From Artemia franciscana (taxonomy: Eukaryota > Arthropoda > Branchiopoda > Anostraca > Artemiidae), in the NCBI RefSeq assembly GCF_032884065.1, contig NC_088873.1:30648716-30712715 (forward strand): a stretch of 64,000 nucleotides of DNA, in the 5' to 3' direction. The notes under the pieces are model-generated. The model made no database searches, was not told where the DNA came from, and worked only from the letters and a program-made list of their open reading frames with translations. A program made the translations under genes and the position numbers. This document shows positions 49,988 through 59,489 of the stretch, one piece after another (within the stretch, counting starts at the first letter, position 1; each line of letters starts with the position of its first letter).

Positions 49988-50087
49988 ATTTCCCTTCTCT
50001 CGATATCCCAGTACCAAGAGTCGTGTTATAGCTAAGACTCAGAGCTACTTGAACAAAAAAACAGAAAAGTGTCATTTTTATAACCAT
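49988..50087 (-). CDS. CUB gene exon 1: start codon and signal peptide
   Basis: The exon encodes 33 codons plus one base. It starts MVIKM, followed by a hydrophobic stretch (TLFCFFVQVALSLS) that reads as a secretion signal; a second ATG four codons in is an alternative start. It ends REGK, then T before a consensus GTAAGT donor. The split base joins the next exon to give F, so REGK-FFSIFSVVRFPN is continuous, which is the conserved arrangement in this family. An Asn-Thr-Thr glycosylation site follows the signal. Upstream on the minus strand are AT-rich TATA-like strings about 30-45 bases before the ATG, too close to call a promoter. A LINE relic begins only about 160 bases upstream. Confidence 0.72.
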
Positions 50088-50244
50088 TTCTCAAAGCCTT
50101 CTATGTACAAATCATACTTATAACCAAAGTATAAAAGTCCAGGCTCGTAATAAACAATGACTGTTAAATGGTAGCTATTTTTTTTCAGAAAATATTAAGG
50201 TAATGAGCCGATTATTTTTCAGCTTATTCGCTACACATCATCAA

Positions 50245-50535
50245 TTACGACAAGACCACATTACCGTATAATGAATGATTGATGTGCATCATTGTCTCCA
50301 GATACACCAATACTGAAGAATTAGTTTTTACAACTGAAGAGTTACTTGCACACAAACACATGAAGTTTACAGTTTTCCCAAAATCTCTAGGTACTTCTCC
50401 TTTTCCAAAAATCATATTCATAATCTCTATTAACTTATCACCAACCTTATAACCACCATAAATCAAAAATTCATTTACCACACTATCAGCCCCTGCGCTT
50501 TATTACTTTTTAATCCATCTACTGCTGTCACTACC
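50245..50535 (-). pseudogene. LINE reverse transcriptase N-terminal fragment
   Basis: The minus strand reads AVDGLKSNKAQG, a frame change, then FLIYGGYKVGDKLIEIMNMI and GKGEVPRDFGKT. LKxNKAxGxD...EFLxYGG...IxxxGEVPxDFxKT is the region immediately before RT palm motifs in RTE-like LINEs. It lies only about 160 bases upstream of the CUB exon 1 start, same strand. Confidence 0.6.
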
Positions 50536-52642
50536 TATTCCTTACAAAAAAGATAAATAAAACAAAATAAATAAATGTCCTTGCTCTTTACGCTTAAGTT
50601 CTTCGCATCTCTTTTGCACCTTTCTGTTTTATACTAGCTAAGTAGACTTATCCCACTTGCTAATATGGGGTCAGTAAGAAAATGAATATAAGCATATTTC
50701 TTAATTGTGGATTATCACTAGGGGAACTAAAGATCATTTTACGCTGATAGACTTTGTAGTGGATTGGTAGTTTTTAACTACTATTAAAATGAGCCAATTT
50801 ACAGTTGTAAGGATCACCATATAAAATTTTAGAAGAAGTGCTTGAAATCCTCCGGTTAAATTTCTCTTTTACCAAGCGCTCAAAATAACTTCATCTTTTA
50901 TTTAGTCCCAGAGATACTAATGATGGAGAAACTATTTTTGCTTTTATTTTCAAAATATCAGTTGACAATCCTTACCAACTAAGATCGAAACATAGAATCA
51001 TAAATGAACTTTATGCTAGGAATCAGTTTATAATATGTAACGGTAGTAACTTTTTGTAATTAAAATGGGTTTCGACAGACCTTGCTACTCATCGCAGTTC
51101 ACTAGTCGTATATACAAATACATCACTGCTTTTTTGATGGACTGTTTGTGTAACCTTATTATCAAAACATTCTTTGAAAATCAATACAACTTGACTCGGA
51201 GGCCTATAGCTACAACCCTGTCCAAAAAGTTAACCGCCTGCATTCCTTTGTCTCGGTCTTTTTTTAAATATGTTTTAAAGCTGGGAGGGGGATTTCTAGG
51301 ACATATGCCACAAGGAAAACCAGGGCTAGTCGAAACCTATTTCAGATAATCCTAGGTTGACTATCCCTTCTCTCATAGGCTAATAACTCTATTTACAAAT
51401 GCTGAATTCGTCAGTGTGGATGGAAGTAAATAACGTTCTTAAGTTCCTCCTTTAATATCAATTCTTCACATAAACTGTATCATATGAGACATATTGTGAA
51501 ACAACATTATCAGCCAAAACCACAGGGCTACAAAAAAAGTCCCTTCTATGCGAGGGATCCCATTAATTATTTTTTTATAACTAATTCCTTGCGATTTGTA
51601 CCGCATCCATTAGATTTTCTAAACTTACATTCTTAAGTTTTCTCCTCCTTTTAGTTTCACCTCCATTCTCTCCTTAAGTTTTCACTCCTTTTAATATAGA
51701 ACAAGAGAGCCACCACAGGACCAGGGAACTTTATGTCTGACTTTGAATCAAGACGGCAGGCTGAAAACATTTTGAAGGCTTTTGAGTCTGTGCTCGAAAT
51801 TCTGTTAAAAAGTCTAACGTTAGGTCTACCACCTTCTCGCTAAACTCTAGGCCTAACTCTACCACCTTCTAAATTTTTAGCTGATGAGCAATCCAATGCA
51901 TGTATCTCCCTTCTACTGTTTTCACAGGTCAGTGCAATCAAGAGTAACCTTATATCCTCCTTATACCTATAAACGAGCAACTGTGTGTATATTCATGTTT
52001 TATAAATTTATATATTAATAATTTTTTCTTGAAGACGACTCCGTACTTGTTTTGAAAAGTGGCACCCTGGGATTTTTAGCCTTATTTTTTGAAGAAACAT
52101 CAGGTATGTGACCTCATATTTATATACATTTAAAAAACATAAGTTCCTTCATTTTTTCCTCAGAAGTGATAACGTTGTATAGTGTCTAATGCACATACAA
52201 ATTTACACACGATGACAAACTACTCTGATCAGCTATAAAAAAGGCATTGGAACGAAATTTATGGTCAGAAAACAAAGCAAAATTACAATAGAGTGAATGA
52301 ACGTGTTATTTGATCTTGCGTTAGTGATTAGTAAACAAAGAAAAATTGCAATAGAATGAAGGAACGTGTTAGTTTAGAGTGTGTGAGTCTATGATTGATT
52401 AACAGGAAGTAGGAAGTATTAATTAGTATCTATTACGCGTGCAAAGTTAGAGATAATGACAAATGACTCTGAACAGATAAACAAAAAGGCATGGAACAAG
52501 AAACAGGAACGAATCACATAAACAAAAATTTTACACAGAAAAATTTGCCATTTGTTACGAACAAAAATGTGACTTGAAACTAGAGAATGACACGATAATT
52601 ATACTATTGTTGAATTTATATATTTCAAAAACTTAAAATATT

Positions 52643-52825
52643 TTGGAATGTTTTATTTTAGTGTTTGTAAAGGATAAGCAGCAAGGAGCAATTACATTTA
52701 CTTCAGAATTTCTTAATTCAAGAGAAATTGCTGATTTGCCACCCCAAGACTTGAAAAATCAAATTGAAAAAATCAAAATTGATGATTATCAAATGATGAA
52801 TCAAATGAAAAATTTGAAAAATTGA
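52643..52825 (+). CDS. Unidentified exon-like open frame
   Basis: After a T-rich tract ending TTTTATTTTAG at 52662 the frame reads VFVKDKQQGAITFTSEFLNS, REIADLPPQDLKNQIEKIKI and DDYQMMNQMKNLKN, then stop. Composition is protein-like (charged, helix-forming). I see no other exon to join on the plus strand and no family match. It could be a last exon, a transposon piece or chance. Confidence 0.25.
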   Translation: MECFILVFVKDKQQGAITFTSEFLNSREIADLPPQDLKNQIEKIKIDDYQMMNQMKNLKN

Positions 52826-52949
52826 ATGACGATTATAAAAATCTGTATTTTAGATAATTCAGACGGCATAGGCATTGGAACATTTTAAAGTCGGAGGCGA
52901 TGATGCACGGCATTAAAGCGCAAACCAGATCTGCGAATAGAAAACATGC

Positions 52950-55900
52950 GACAATCAGCATTATTTTTAAGAGCTAAAAGTGAATGGGGGCAACTATCCC
53001 CCCTCTTAGACTACCCCCTTTTTCACCAACTGCATCCGATTGAAATTGTGAGATAGCCATTTTCTTCAAAATAGTCCAAGGAACATATAGCAATGCCTCC
53101 AGGGTGGACACAACCCCCAGAGCCCTGGAACAACAGTTGTAAGTTATGCCCCTGGGGTATAAAAGGTTTTTATGGAATGAGTGGTTGCATGAAGTTCAGA
53201 CAGAGCCATTTGATTTGAAATTTGAAGTTATATTGTCCTTTTAAGAGACAAAAGTGAATTGAGTGTTTTTTTACATGTGTATTTTTGCATGATTTCCAGT
53301 TTAGATTCCGAGCAAATCACTCTACAAAGCATTGCGCAGCTCTCTTGAATTTCATTCATTCGGCAACACATTCTGGTCATATCTCGGCAGCTTTATTTTT
53401 GAATGTTCGTAAAGCCTTTGGTTCCTTGACTCATCGGATTCTTCTTTGAAAACTATCGCATATAGGTATAAGATCAAACACTTTTTCTTGGTTTGAATTA
53501 TATCTTTCTGGTAGGCTTATTTCAATTGGTTCACTTTTCCGGAATCATTCTGAAGCGTATTATGGCGTTCCTCAGGGATCTGTTCTTGGTCCCGTTTTAT
53601 TTCTGATTTATGTTAATGATCTGATTTCGGCAGTCAAAACAACAGGCCTCTAGCATGGTGCAAGCATGCAAACATTCGCTTGTGTTCCAATACTACTTCT
53701 AATGAAGATTTTCTCGTTGCTTTTGCTGATGACAACACTCTTAGGATCCTTGGAAAGACAGAATGTGATATCAAGTCTAACTTTGTGGCAATATTTCAGA
53801 GAGCTATTTCATGGTTTGATGGAAATTACTTGGCCATGAATGTTGGTAAGTCACATTCTCTTATATTTTCTAGAATTGGTATAGCTTTCCCTCAGCTTAC
53901 ACACCTGCAGGCGTCACAAGGCTTCTTTTGTAGACCAGAGAATTGGGTGGTCCGGTTTCTTGGTATCCTAATAAATCAGAATCTTTCATTTAGAGACCAT
54001 ATAGCCATGATTGGGGTTAAGGTCTCACGGAGTTTGGCCATCATTTAAAAACTTAGACTCACATTTCCCGGATTTCTTCTAAAGCTTCTTTTTTTCTGCC
54101 TTGTCGAGTCATATGTTTCTTATTGCCTCATTGTATGGATGTCTACTTTTCCATCTACACTTCGTTCACTTTCTGTCATGCAAAATAAAGCACGGCGTCT
54201 GGTTATGGACATCGACCATTCTTCACCAACACCGCTATTAAGTCTACAGTCTATTTACATTCTTTCTTGTGCGTCTTTCGTCTACCACCAGCTTCACGGG
54301 AACCTTCCAAAATCCCTTCACAAATTCCTGTGTCTACTTCTGATTCAGCTTCATATAGCCCTCCCTCTTCATATAATAACTGTATTCCTCCTACCCGTAC
54401 TATTCGATTAAATTTCAATCCCCTGATTGATTGTCAACAGGTCTGGAATTCACCACTTTCTTCAGCACAAAGATGCCACTCGTTTGGGACTTTTAAAAGG
54501 ATTCTTAAAGATCATTTAGTTAAGAATCAGACATAATAGCGTTTTTCTTTTATTTTCTTGTTCCTCTGAGGAGTTGATTTCCCCTGAGTATTTATTTCAT
54601 GGTGTATAGTTGTCTTCTCTGCGCTTTTACTCCCAGGCCTCAGGTATTTTCAGGCCTCAGGTATCTTTTTAATATTATATTTTATTTTGGAATTGTTCTT
54701 TTTTTTTGGTTGTTTCTTATATTGCGTTTTTTTAATCCCTCTTGTATCCCTGGCCATGGAGCCTTTCGAGAGGGAATAAACGTAATCTAAACTCTGAGAG
54801 CAAGCCAACCCCCCACCCCCACGCCCATCATTTTCCTAAACACATCCGATCAAAGTTTTGAGATAATTTTTTTCTGTGTAGTTGAAGGGTCAGTAAATTA
54901 TGTCTTTGAGGATTACAACCCCCTCCCCGTAGCCCTCATGGCAATAGTTGTAAATCATACCCTGGGCGCACACAAGGCTCTTATAGGAAGGGTGGTCGTA
55001 TATACTTCGGAGGGTATTCTTCAGATTGGTGATCAGAGGTTCTAATGTCTTTTTAAGGGTCAAAGTGATCACAGGGGAGCTTCCCCTTCCCACACACATA
55101 TGTCATGTTTTACCGAAAAGCATGAAATAGAAATTTTTATATATCCATTTTCAAATAGTCCACAGATCATATAACAAGGCATTTGGGGTTGATACAAACG
55201 ACCACAGCCTGGGGGCAAGGGTTATAGCAGGTTATGCCCCGGGGTATTTAAGATTTTTATGAAAGGGATGGTTGTGTAAACTTTAGAGGTGGCTTAATTG
55301 GTTGAAGAATAGAAGTTCTAGTTCCCTTTGAAGAGTCGAAGGTGATTAGGACAATTAGCCCCTCCCCTCCCAACTATACCTCTTTTTACCAAATGCATCT
55401 GGTTGAAATTTTGAGATAATCATTTTCTTCAAATTAGTCTAAAGAACATACAGCAATCCCTACGCAGCTACACAGCCACCCAGAACACTGGGCCAAGGGC
55501 TTTAAGTTATACCCTTGGGGCATATAAGGTATTTACAGATGGGGTTAATTTGATTTGGGATTGGAAGTTATAATACCCTTTTTAAGAGTCAAAAGTGAAT
55601 TAAGAGAAACCAGCCTCCCTCCCACACGCCAATCATTTCCACAAACACATCCAATCAGCATTTTGAGATAATAGTTTTGTTCTTTGTAGTTGAAGGATCA
55701 GGAAATTATATCTTTGATGATTACACCCCAACAGCCCTCCAGTCAATGGCTATAAATTATGTTTTGGGAGTATACAAGGTTTTTATAGGAAGGGTGGTCG
55801 CATATACTTCGTAGGGGTACTCTTCTGATTGAAGATCAAACGTTCTAGTGATCTTTCTAAGAGTCAAAGCAATCAAAGGGCAGATTCCCCCCGCACACAC

Positions 55901-56640
55901 GCATTTCGAGTTTTACCGGAAAGCATAAAATACAAATTTTTGAGATGGCCATTTTAAGAATAGTCCAGAGATCATACAACAAGGCATTTGGGGTTGATAC
56001 AACCCACCACAGCTTGGGGGCAAGGGTTGTAGTGAGTTATGCCCCGGGGTGTCAAAGTTTTTATGAGAGGGATGCTTGTATAGACTTTAGAGGCTGCTTA
56101 TTTGGTTGACAATTGGAATTTCTAGTTCCCTTTTAAAAGTTAAAGGTGATTAGGGCAACTAGCCCCTCCTTTCCCTACTACACCTCTTTTCACCAAACGT
56201 ATCTGATTGCAATTGTGCGCCATTTTCTTCAAAATAGTCTAAGGAATATACAACAATGCCAACAGGGTTAACACAACCCCCCTAGAGCCCACTCCCATGG
56301 GCTGTAGGTTATGCCCATGGGATATATAGGGTTTTTATACAATTGATCGTCGTATAAACTTCAGATGTGGTTCATTTGACTTGAAATTGGAAGTTATAAT
56401 GCCCCTTTTAAGGGTCAAAAGTGATTTGAGATTAACCAGCCCCCCCCTCGCCCATAATTTCTGAAAACACACACCCAAACAAGGTTTTGAGAAACCTAGT
56501 TTTTTTCAACATTGTTGAAAGACCTAGTTATTATAAGTTTGGGGATGTCAACCCCCTCCCTCCGAAGCCTCTGGGCAAGGGCTTGAAGTTAAGCACTTTA
56601 TTCATTGTTTACATATAGCATATGTTATTGAGAAAAGGTA
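52950..56640. repeat. Higher-order satellite, units of about 270 bp in A-B-C order
   Basis: Unit starts marked by AGAGTCAAAAGTGAATT-like text lie near 52978, 53255, 55057, 55333, 55585, 55858, 56128 and 56408. The units differ in type: A has CACGCC..ATCATTTTC and GATTACA, B has CACACACAYRYRTCRWGTTT and GGTTGATACAA, C has ACTAYACCTCTTTTYACCAA. Type B at 55057 and 55858 are 801 bases apart, and type C at 55333 and 56128 about 795. A LINE fragment sits inside the A unit starting at 53255. Confidence 0.75.
53270..54795 (+). mobile_element. CR1/Jockey-like LINE reverse transcriptase fragment
   Basis: Frame pieces read AVPQGSVLGPVL-like text near 53565-53600 (YGVPQGSVLGPVLFLIYVND), EDFLVAFADDNTLRILGKTE, WFDGNYLAMNVGKSHSLIFS, WVVRFLGILINQNLSFRDHI and MQNKARRLVMDIDHSSPTPL. 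FADD is intact. Stops and frame changes near 53460-53650, 54048 and 54411 inactivate it. The 3' end near 54790 rejoins a satellite A unit. Confidence 0.78.
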
Positions 56641-56642
56641 TA

Positions 56643-56666
56643 GGGGAGAGTCGGGTAAGACGGACC
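56643..56666 (+). repeat. Pogo-like element left terminal inverted repeat
   Basis: 24 bases perfectly complementary to 59447-59470, immediately after TA at 56641-56642. Contains the GGGTAAGACGGACC motif at 56653-56666. Confidence 0.95.
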
Positions 56667-56848
56667 GCGGGGCAAGACGGACCATTTGTCATTGCTCGAC
56701 TTGAGCGTCACCTTTTTATCACTTGTAGATCTAGAAACAACGGCCATCTAGTGGCAAGTTTCGGAGCGAAGTCTGAGAGTTGAAGCCAATCTTGTCTTCG
56801 AGAAAAATATTTTTATTCGTTTTCACATTCTCGAAACCGGCTTTTGAG

Positions 56849-57180
56849 GTAAATGTTTTTCTTTTCTGGTGTTTCTAATGTTCTGTTTTATACTGTGGTA
56901 ATTTTTCTTACAAATATGGAGGTCTAGGAGAGTGTGTGAGACATTAATTTTTTTCATTGCAGCGCCATCTTATGTTATAATTTTTAACTATTCCGAAAAA
57001 GCAGGTTTAGGGTAAGATGGACCACAGAGACAACGGGTAAGACGGACCGGTCTGTCTTGCCCCCTATCATCTGGGATCTTTTTAAAAGTTATTATTTTTT
57101 ACGTATTTTGTGAATATTGTGTTGCATTTATTGTTCCTGCATGTCAATTAGAAATATATTAAGCTGTCTCTCTTTTGCAG
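56849..57180 (+). other. Probable 5' leader intron of the transposase gene
   Basis: GAG/GTAAAT at 56849 is a reasonable donor and CTCTCTTTTGCAG ending at 57180 is a strong acceptor. The ATG begins one base after the acceptor. The intron would contain three of the end-motif copies. Inferred from sequence only. Confidence 0.45.
57010..57062. promoter_or_regulatory. Internal transposase-binding motif cluster, left
   Basis: GGGTAAGATGGACC at 57010-57023, GGGTAAGACGGACC at 57035-57048 and the reverse form GGTCTGTCTTGCCC at 57049-57062. A further copy (GGGCAAGACGGACC) lies at 56670-56683 next to the terminal repeat. Matching the end motif, they are likely transposase-binding sites; binding is inferred. 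Confidence 0.65.
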
Positions 57181-57181
57181 A

Positions 57182-58666
57182 ATGGGAAAGTATACTAGGA
57201 AAACCACCCGCGGTCTCCACGACCAGGACTTACTGAGAGCAGCTGCTATGCGAGTTAAATCTGGTTCGCCGCTTCGCAAAGTTTCGAAAGAGGTTGGTTT
57301 GCCACGAAGCACAGTGCGAAGAGCAGTTGCAAAACTCGACGCAGCAGAAGATCCCCAATCAGTGGAGTTGGCAACTACCTTCAACTTTAAAAGTGTGTTC
57401 TCAGCAAACGAAGAGATATTTCTGAAGGACTATATGATCACGGCACAGCACATGCATCATGGACTTACGAAAAAGGAAGCAGGTCAGCTTGCATATGAAT
57501 ATGGCCAGGCCAAAGGGAAGAATATGCCGAAGAACTGGACTGAAAATAAGTGTGCAGGAAAAGACTGGATGAATAGCTTTATGAGTCGTGTTGGGCTTTC
57601 CCTAAGATCCTCCGAAGCGACAAGCCTTGCCAGAGCCACCAGCTTCAACAGGACGAATGTCAGCGAATTTTTCAATAATTTAGAAGAGCTGCTTATAAAG
57701 CACAAGTATCGGCCGAATAGAATATATAATCTTGACGAGACTGGAGTAACCACTGTTCAGAAGACACCAAAGGTGGTTGCAGAAAAGGGATCAAAGCAAG
57801 TCGGACGCATTACTTCGGCTGAGCGAGGGACGCTGGTAACAGTCGTAGGGTGTATCAACGCAGCTGGCCAGTCGATAGCCCCTTTCTTTGTCTTTCCACG
57901 AGTGAACTGGCTTCAAAGTTTTCTCAATGGCACGCCCCCTGGAAGCACAGGAAAATGCCAGCCGTCTGGATGGATGACAGCCGAAATCTTCCCGGATATG
58001 ATACGCCATCTGATCTCCCAAACCAGTTGCTCGCCCACAAATCGACTTCTGCTGATTATGGATAACCATGATTCGCACGTCTCATTGAGCGTGGTTAATC
58101 TTTGCAGAGAAAACGGCATTGACGTCTTAACGCTTCCGCCACATTGCAGTCACAAGCTGCAGCCTCTTGATGTTGCTGTTTATGGGCCATTCAAGCGATA
58201 CTACAATGAAGCAGCTAACTCGTGTATGATTTCGAACCCAAACAGGAGGATTACCATTTATGAAATCGGAATATTCGTTGGAATCGCTTTTCCAAGAGCT
58301 TTCGTCATGGAAAACGTACTAAGCGGGTTCCAAAAAACAGGAATATACCCTTTCAATAGGAACGTTTTCCAAGATCACGACTTTCTCAGCGCCTTTGTGA
58401 CAGACCGACCAGCACCAGAGACGTCTCCCATGACAGGCCAGTCTGCAGTTCCATCAACCAGCCCTGGCGACGAGAGCTTGAATAACGACGTGCTGCCAAC
58501 TACCAGTAGCTCAGTGATTTCTGCGACTATGCCAGTGACTCCAGAGTCGGTTCGTCCTCACCCTAAGGCGAGTTTCTATGCAAGAGACGGAAAAACGTCT
58601 AGGAAAAGAACAAAGTCCAAAATTCTGACGAACACACCTGAAAAAAAAGACTGGAAGAAGAATTAG
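57182..58666 (+). CDS. Pogo-like DDE transposase
   Basis: 494 codons. Residues about 16-60 (DLLRAAAMRVKSG ... SKEVGLPRSTVRRAVAKL) form a helix-turn-helix of the psq/pogo type. Residues 68-175 are the second DNA-binding region of CENP-B/Tigger proteins. The catalytic triad is in place: D185 in YNLDETGVTTVQ, D294 in LLIMDNHDSHVS, D330 in PHCSHKLQPLDVAVYGPFKR, with 35 residues between the last two. It cuts and pastes the element by binding its ends. The frame ends at KDWKKN just after an A-run, while homologous proteins continue, so the natural C-terminus is displaced to the next feature. Start chosen at the first ATG after the acceptor. Confidence 0.93.
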   Translation: MGKYTRKTTRGLHDQDLLRAAAMRVKSGSPLRKVSKEVGLPRSTVRRAVAKLDAAEDPQSVELATTFNFKSVFSANEEIFLKDYMITAQHMHHGLTKKEAGQLAYEYGQAKGKNMPKNWTENKCAGKDWMNSFMSRVGLSLRSSEATSLARATSFNRTNVSEFFNNLEELLIKHKYRPNRIYNLDETGVTTVQKTPKVVAEKGSKQVGRITSAERGTLVTVVGCINAAGQSIAPFFVFPRVNWLQSFLNGTPPGSTGKCQPSGWMTAEIFPDMIRHLISQTSCSPTNRLLLIMDNHDSHVSLSVVNLCRENGIDVLTLPPHCSHKLQPLDVAVYGPFKRYYNEAANSCMISNPNRRITIYEIGIFVGIAFPRAFVMENVLSGFQKTGIYPFNRNVFQDHDFLSAFVTDRPAPETSPMTGQSAVPSTSPGDESLNNDVLPTTSSSVISATMPVTPESVRPHPKASFYARDGKTSRKRTKSKILTNTPEKKDWKKN

Positions 58667-58683
58667 AGTTGAAAAGAAAAAAA

Positions 58684-59125
58684 ATCTTTAAAGAAAGCTC
58701 AAAGAAAACGGCCTGAAAAGAGAAACCTCTCCAAACAGCCTGGGAACGGGGAAGACAGCTTCGATGAACATATCGCGCTGGATGATGAAAGTGATGACAG
58801 CTTGCATTTGGAAGGGTCAGAGAAGGAGGAGTTTCTTGATGGAACCGAACCAAAAAGTGGGGATTTCTTGGTTGTGAAAGTGCCGACCAAGAAGAGCTTC
58901 AGGAATTATGTTGGAGTTGTGTGTGATTGTGAATCTGATGGTTTCCAAGTTCATTTTTGGAAGCGATTAGCTCCATCGAGCAAATTCACGGCAACTGAAG
59001 AGATGAGCTTCGTGCGAAAAGAAGAGGTCATCACGAAGCTGCCAAAACCGACCCCTTCGGGCGGAACGACGAGACAGTCGGCTCAGTTCGTTTTTCACGT
59101 AGATTTGGCCTTGTACAGTGTTTAA
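58684..59125 (+). pseudogene. Displaced C-terminal part of the pogo-like transposase
   Basis: This frame reads SLKKAQRKRPEKRNLSKQPG, an acidic stretch (DEHIALDDESDDSLHLEGSE), GDFLVVKVPTKKSFRNYVGV, and RKEEVITKLPKPTPSGGTTR, ending FVFHVDLALYSV and stop. Tigger-like proteins of this group commonly end with a basic coiled region, an acidic linker and a GDFVLVKFPTKK...YYVG-type domain, so this is the same protein's tail. It is separated by two shifts: one at the A-run near 58639 (after which EEELELKRKK is in a second frame) and one at the A-run near 58680. Those could be mutations or sequencing errors in homopolymers. Confidence 0.75.
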
Positions 59126-59225
59126 ATATAGTTATTTGCGAACTTTTTACTTTTTTACTTACTACTAGTATTTTAAGTATTCGGAATAAAATTGTTTAGA
59201 GACAATCAATCTTTTTGAGCAATTG

Positions 59226-59283
59226 GGTCCGTCTTGCCCAAAGGGCTGGTCCGTCTTATCCTATGGGGTGGGCAAGATGGACC
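59226..59283. promoter_or_regulatory. Internal transposase-binding motif cluster, right
   Basis: GGTCCGTCTTGCCC at 59226-59239, GGTCCGTCTTATCC at 59248-59261 and the opposite orientation GGGCAAGATGGACC at 59270-59283. They lie after the AATAAA signal and before the right terminal repeat. Confidence 0.65.
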
Positions 59284-59446
59284 TTTTGACCAACTTCAGT
59301 TTTTTTTTATCTGGGCCCGGAAATACGGCTGATTTATGTGTGAAGAAGGTTTCTTTACGTAACTCAATGTTTTGGGGACAAGTTAGACACCTTTCGTCAG
59401 TTGTTGCTTGTTTCCAACCTCTTCCGCAGACGAAAAACCAAAATGG

Positions 59447-59470
59447 GGTCCGTCTTACCCGACTCTCCCC
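59447..59470 (-). repeat. Pogo-like element right terminal inverted repeat
   Basis: Reverse complement of 56643-56666 with no mismatch, followed by TA at 59471-59472. Confidence 0.95.
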
Positions 59471-59489
59471 TACATGTTTGACTTCTATT

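Larger units (their letters stand above)
56643..59470 (+). mobile_element. Pogo-like (Tc1/mariner superfamily) DNA transposon, complete ends
   Basis: The first 24 bases (starting GGGGAGAGTCGGGTAAGACG) and the last 24 are perfect inverted repeats, and both sides carry TA (56641-56642 and 59471-59472), the target duplication of pogo/mariner elements. Inside are a spliced-looking leader, a 494-codon DDE transposase, a further C-terminal coding segment and AATAAA at 59185-59190. Copies of the end motif cluster near both ends. The element interrupts the boundary between satellite and CTA repeat. It appears recent, since the ends are exact and the long frame is open. Confidence 0.93.

Noticed and set aside
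57148..58119. Minus-strand frames of 68-95 codons
   Set aside because: Antisense shadows of the pogo-like transposase gene.
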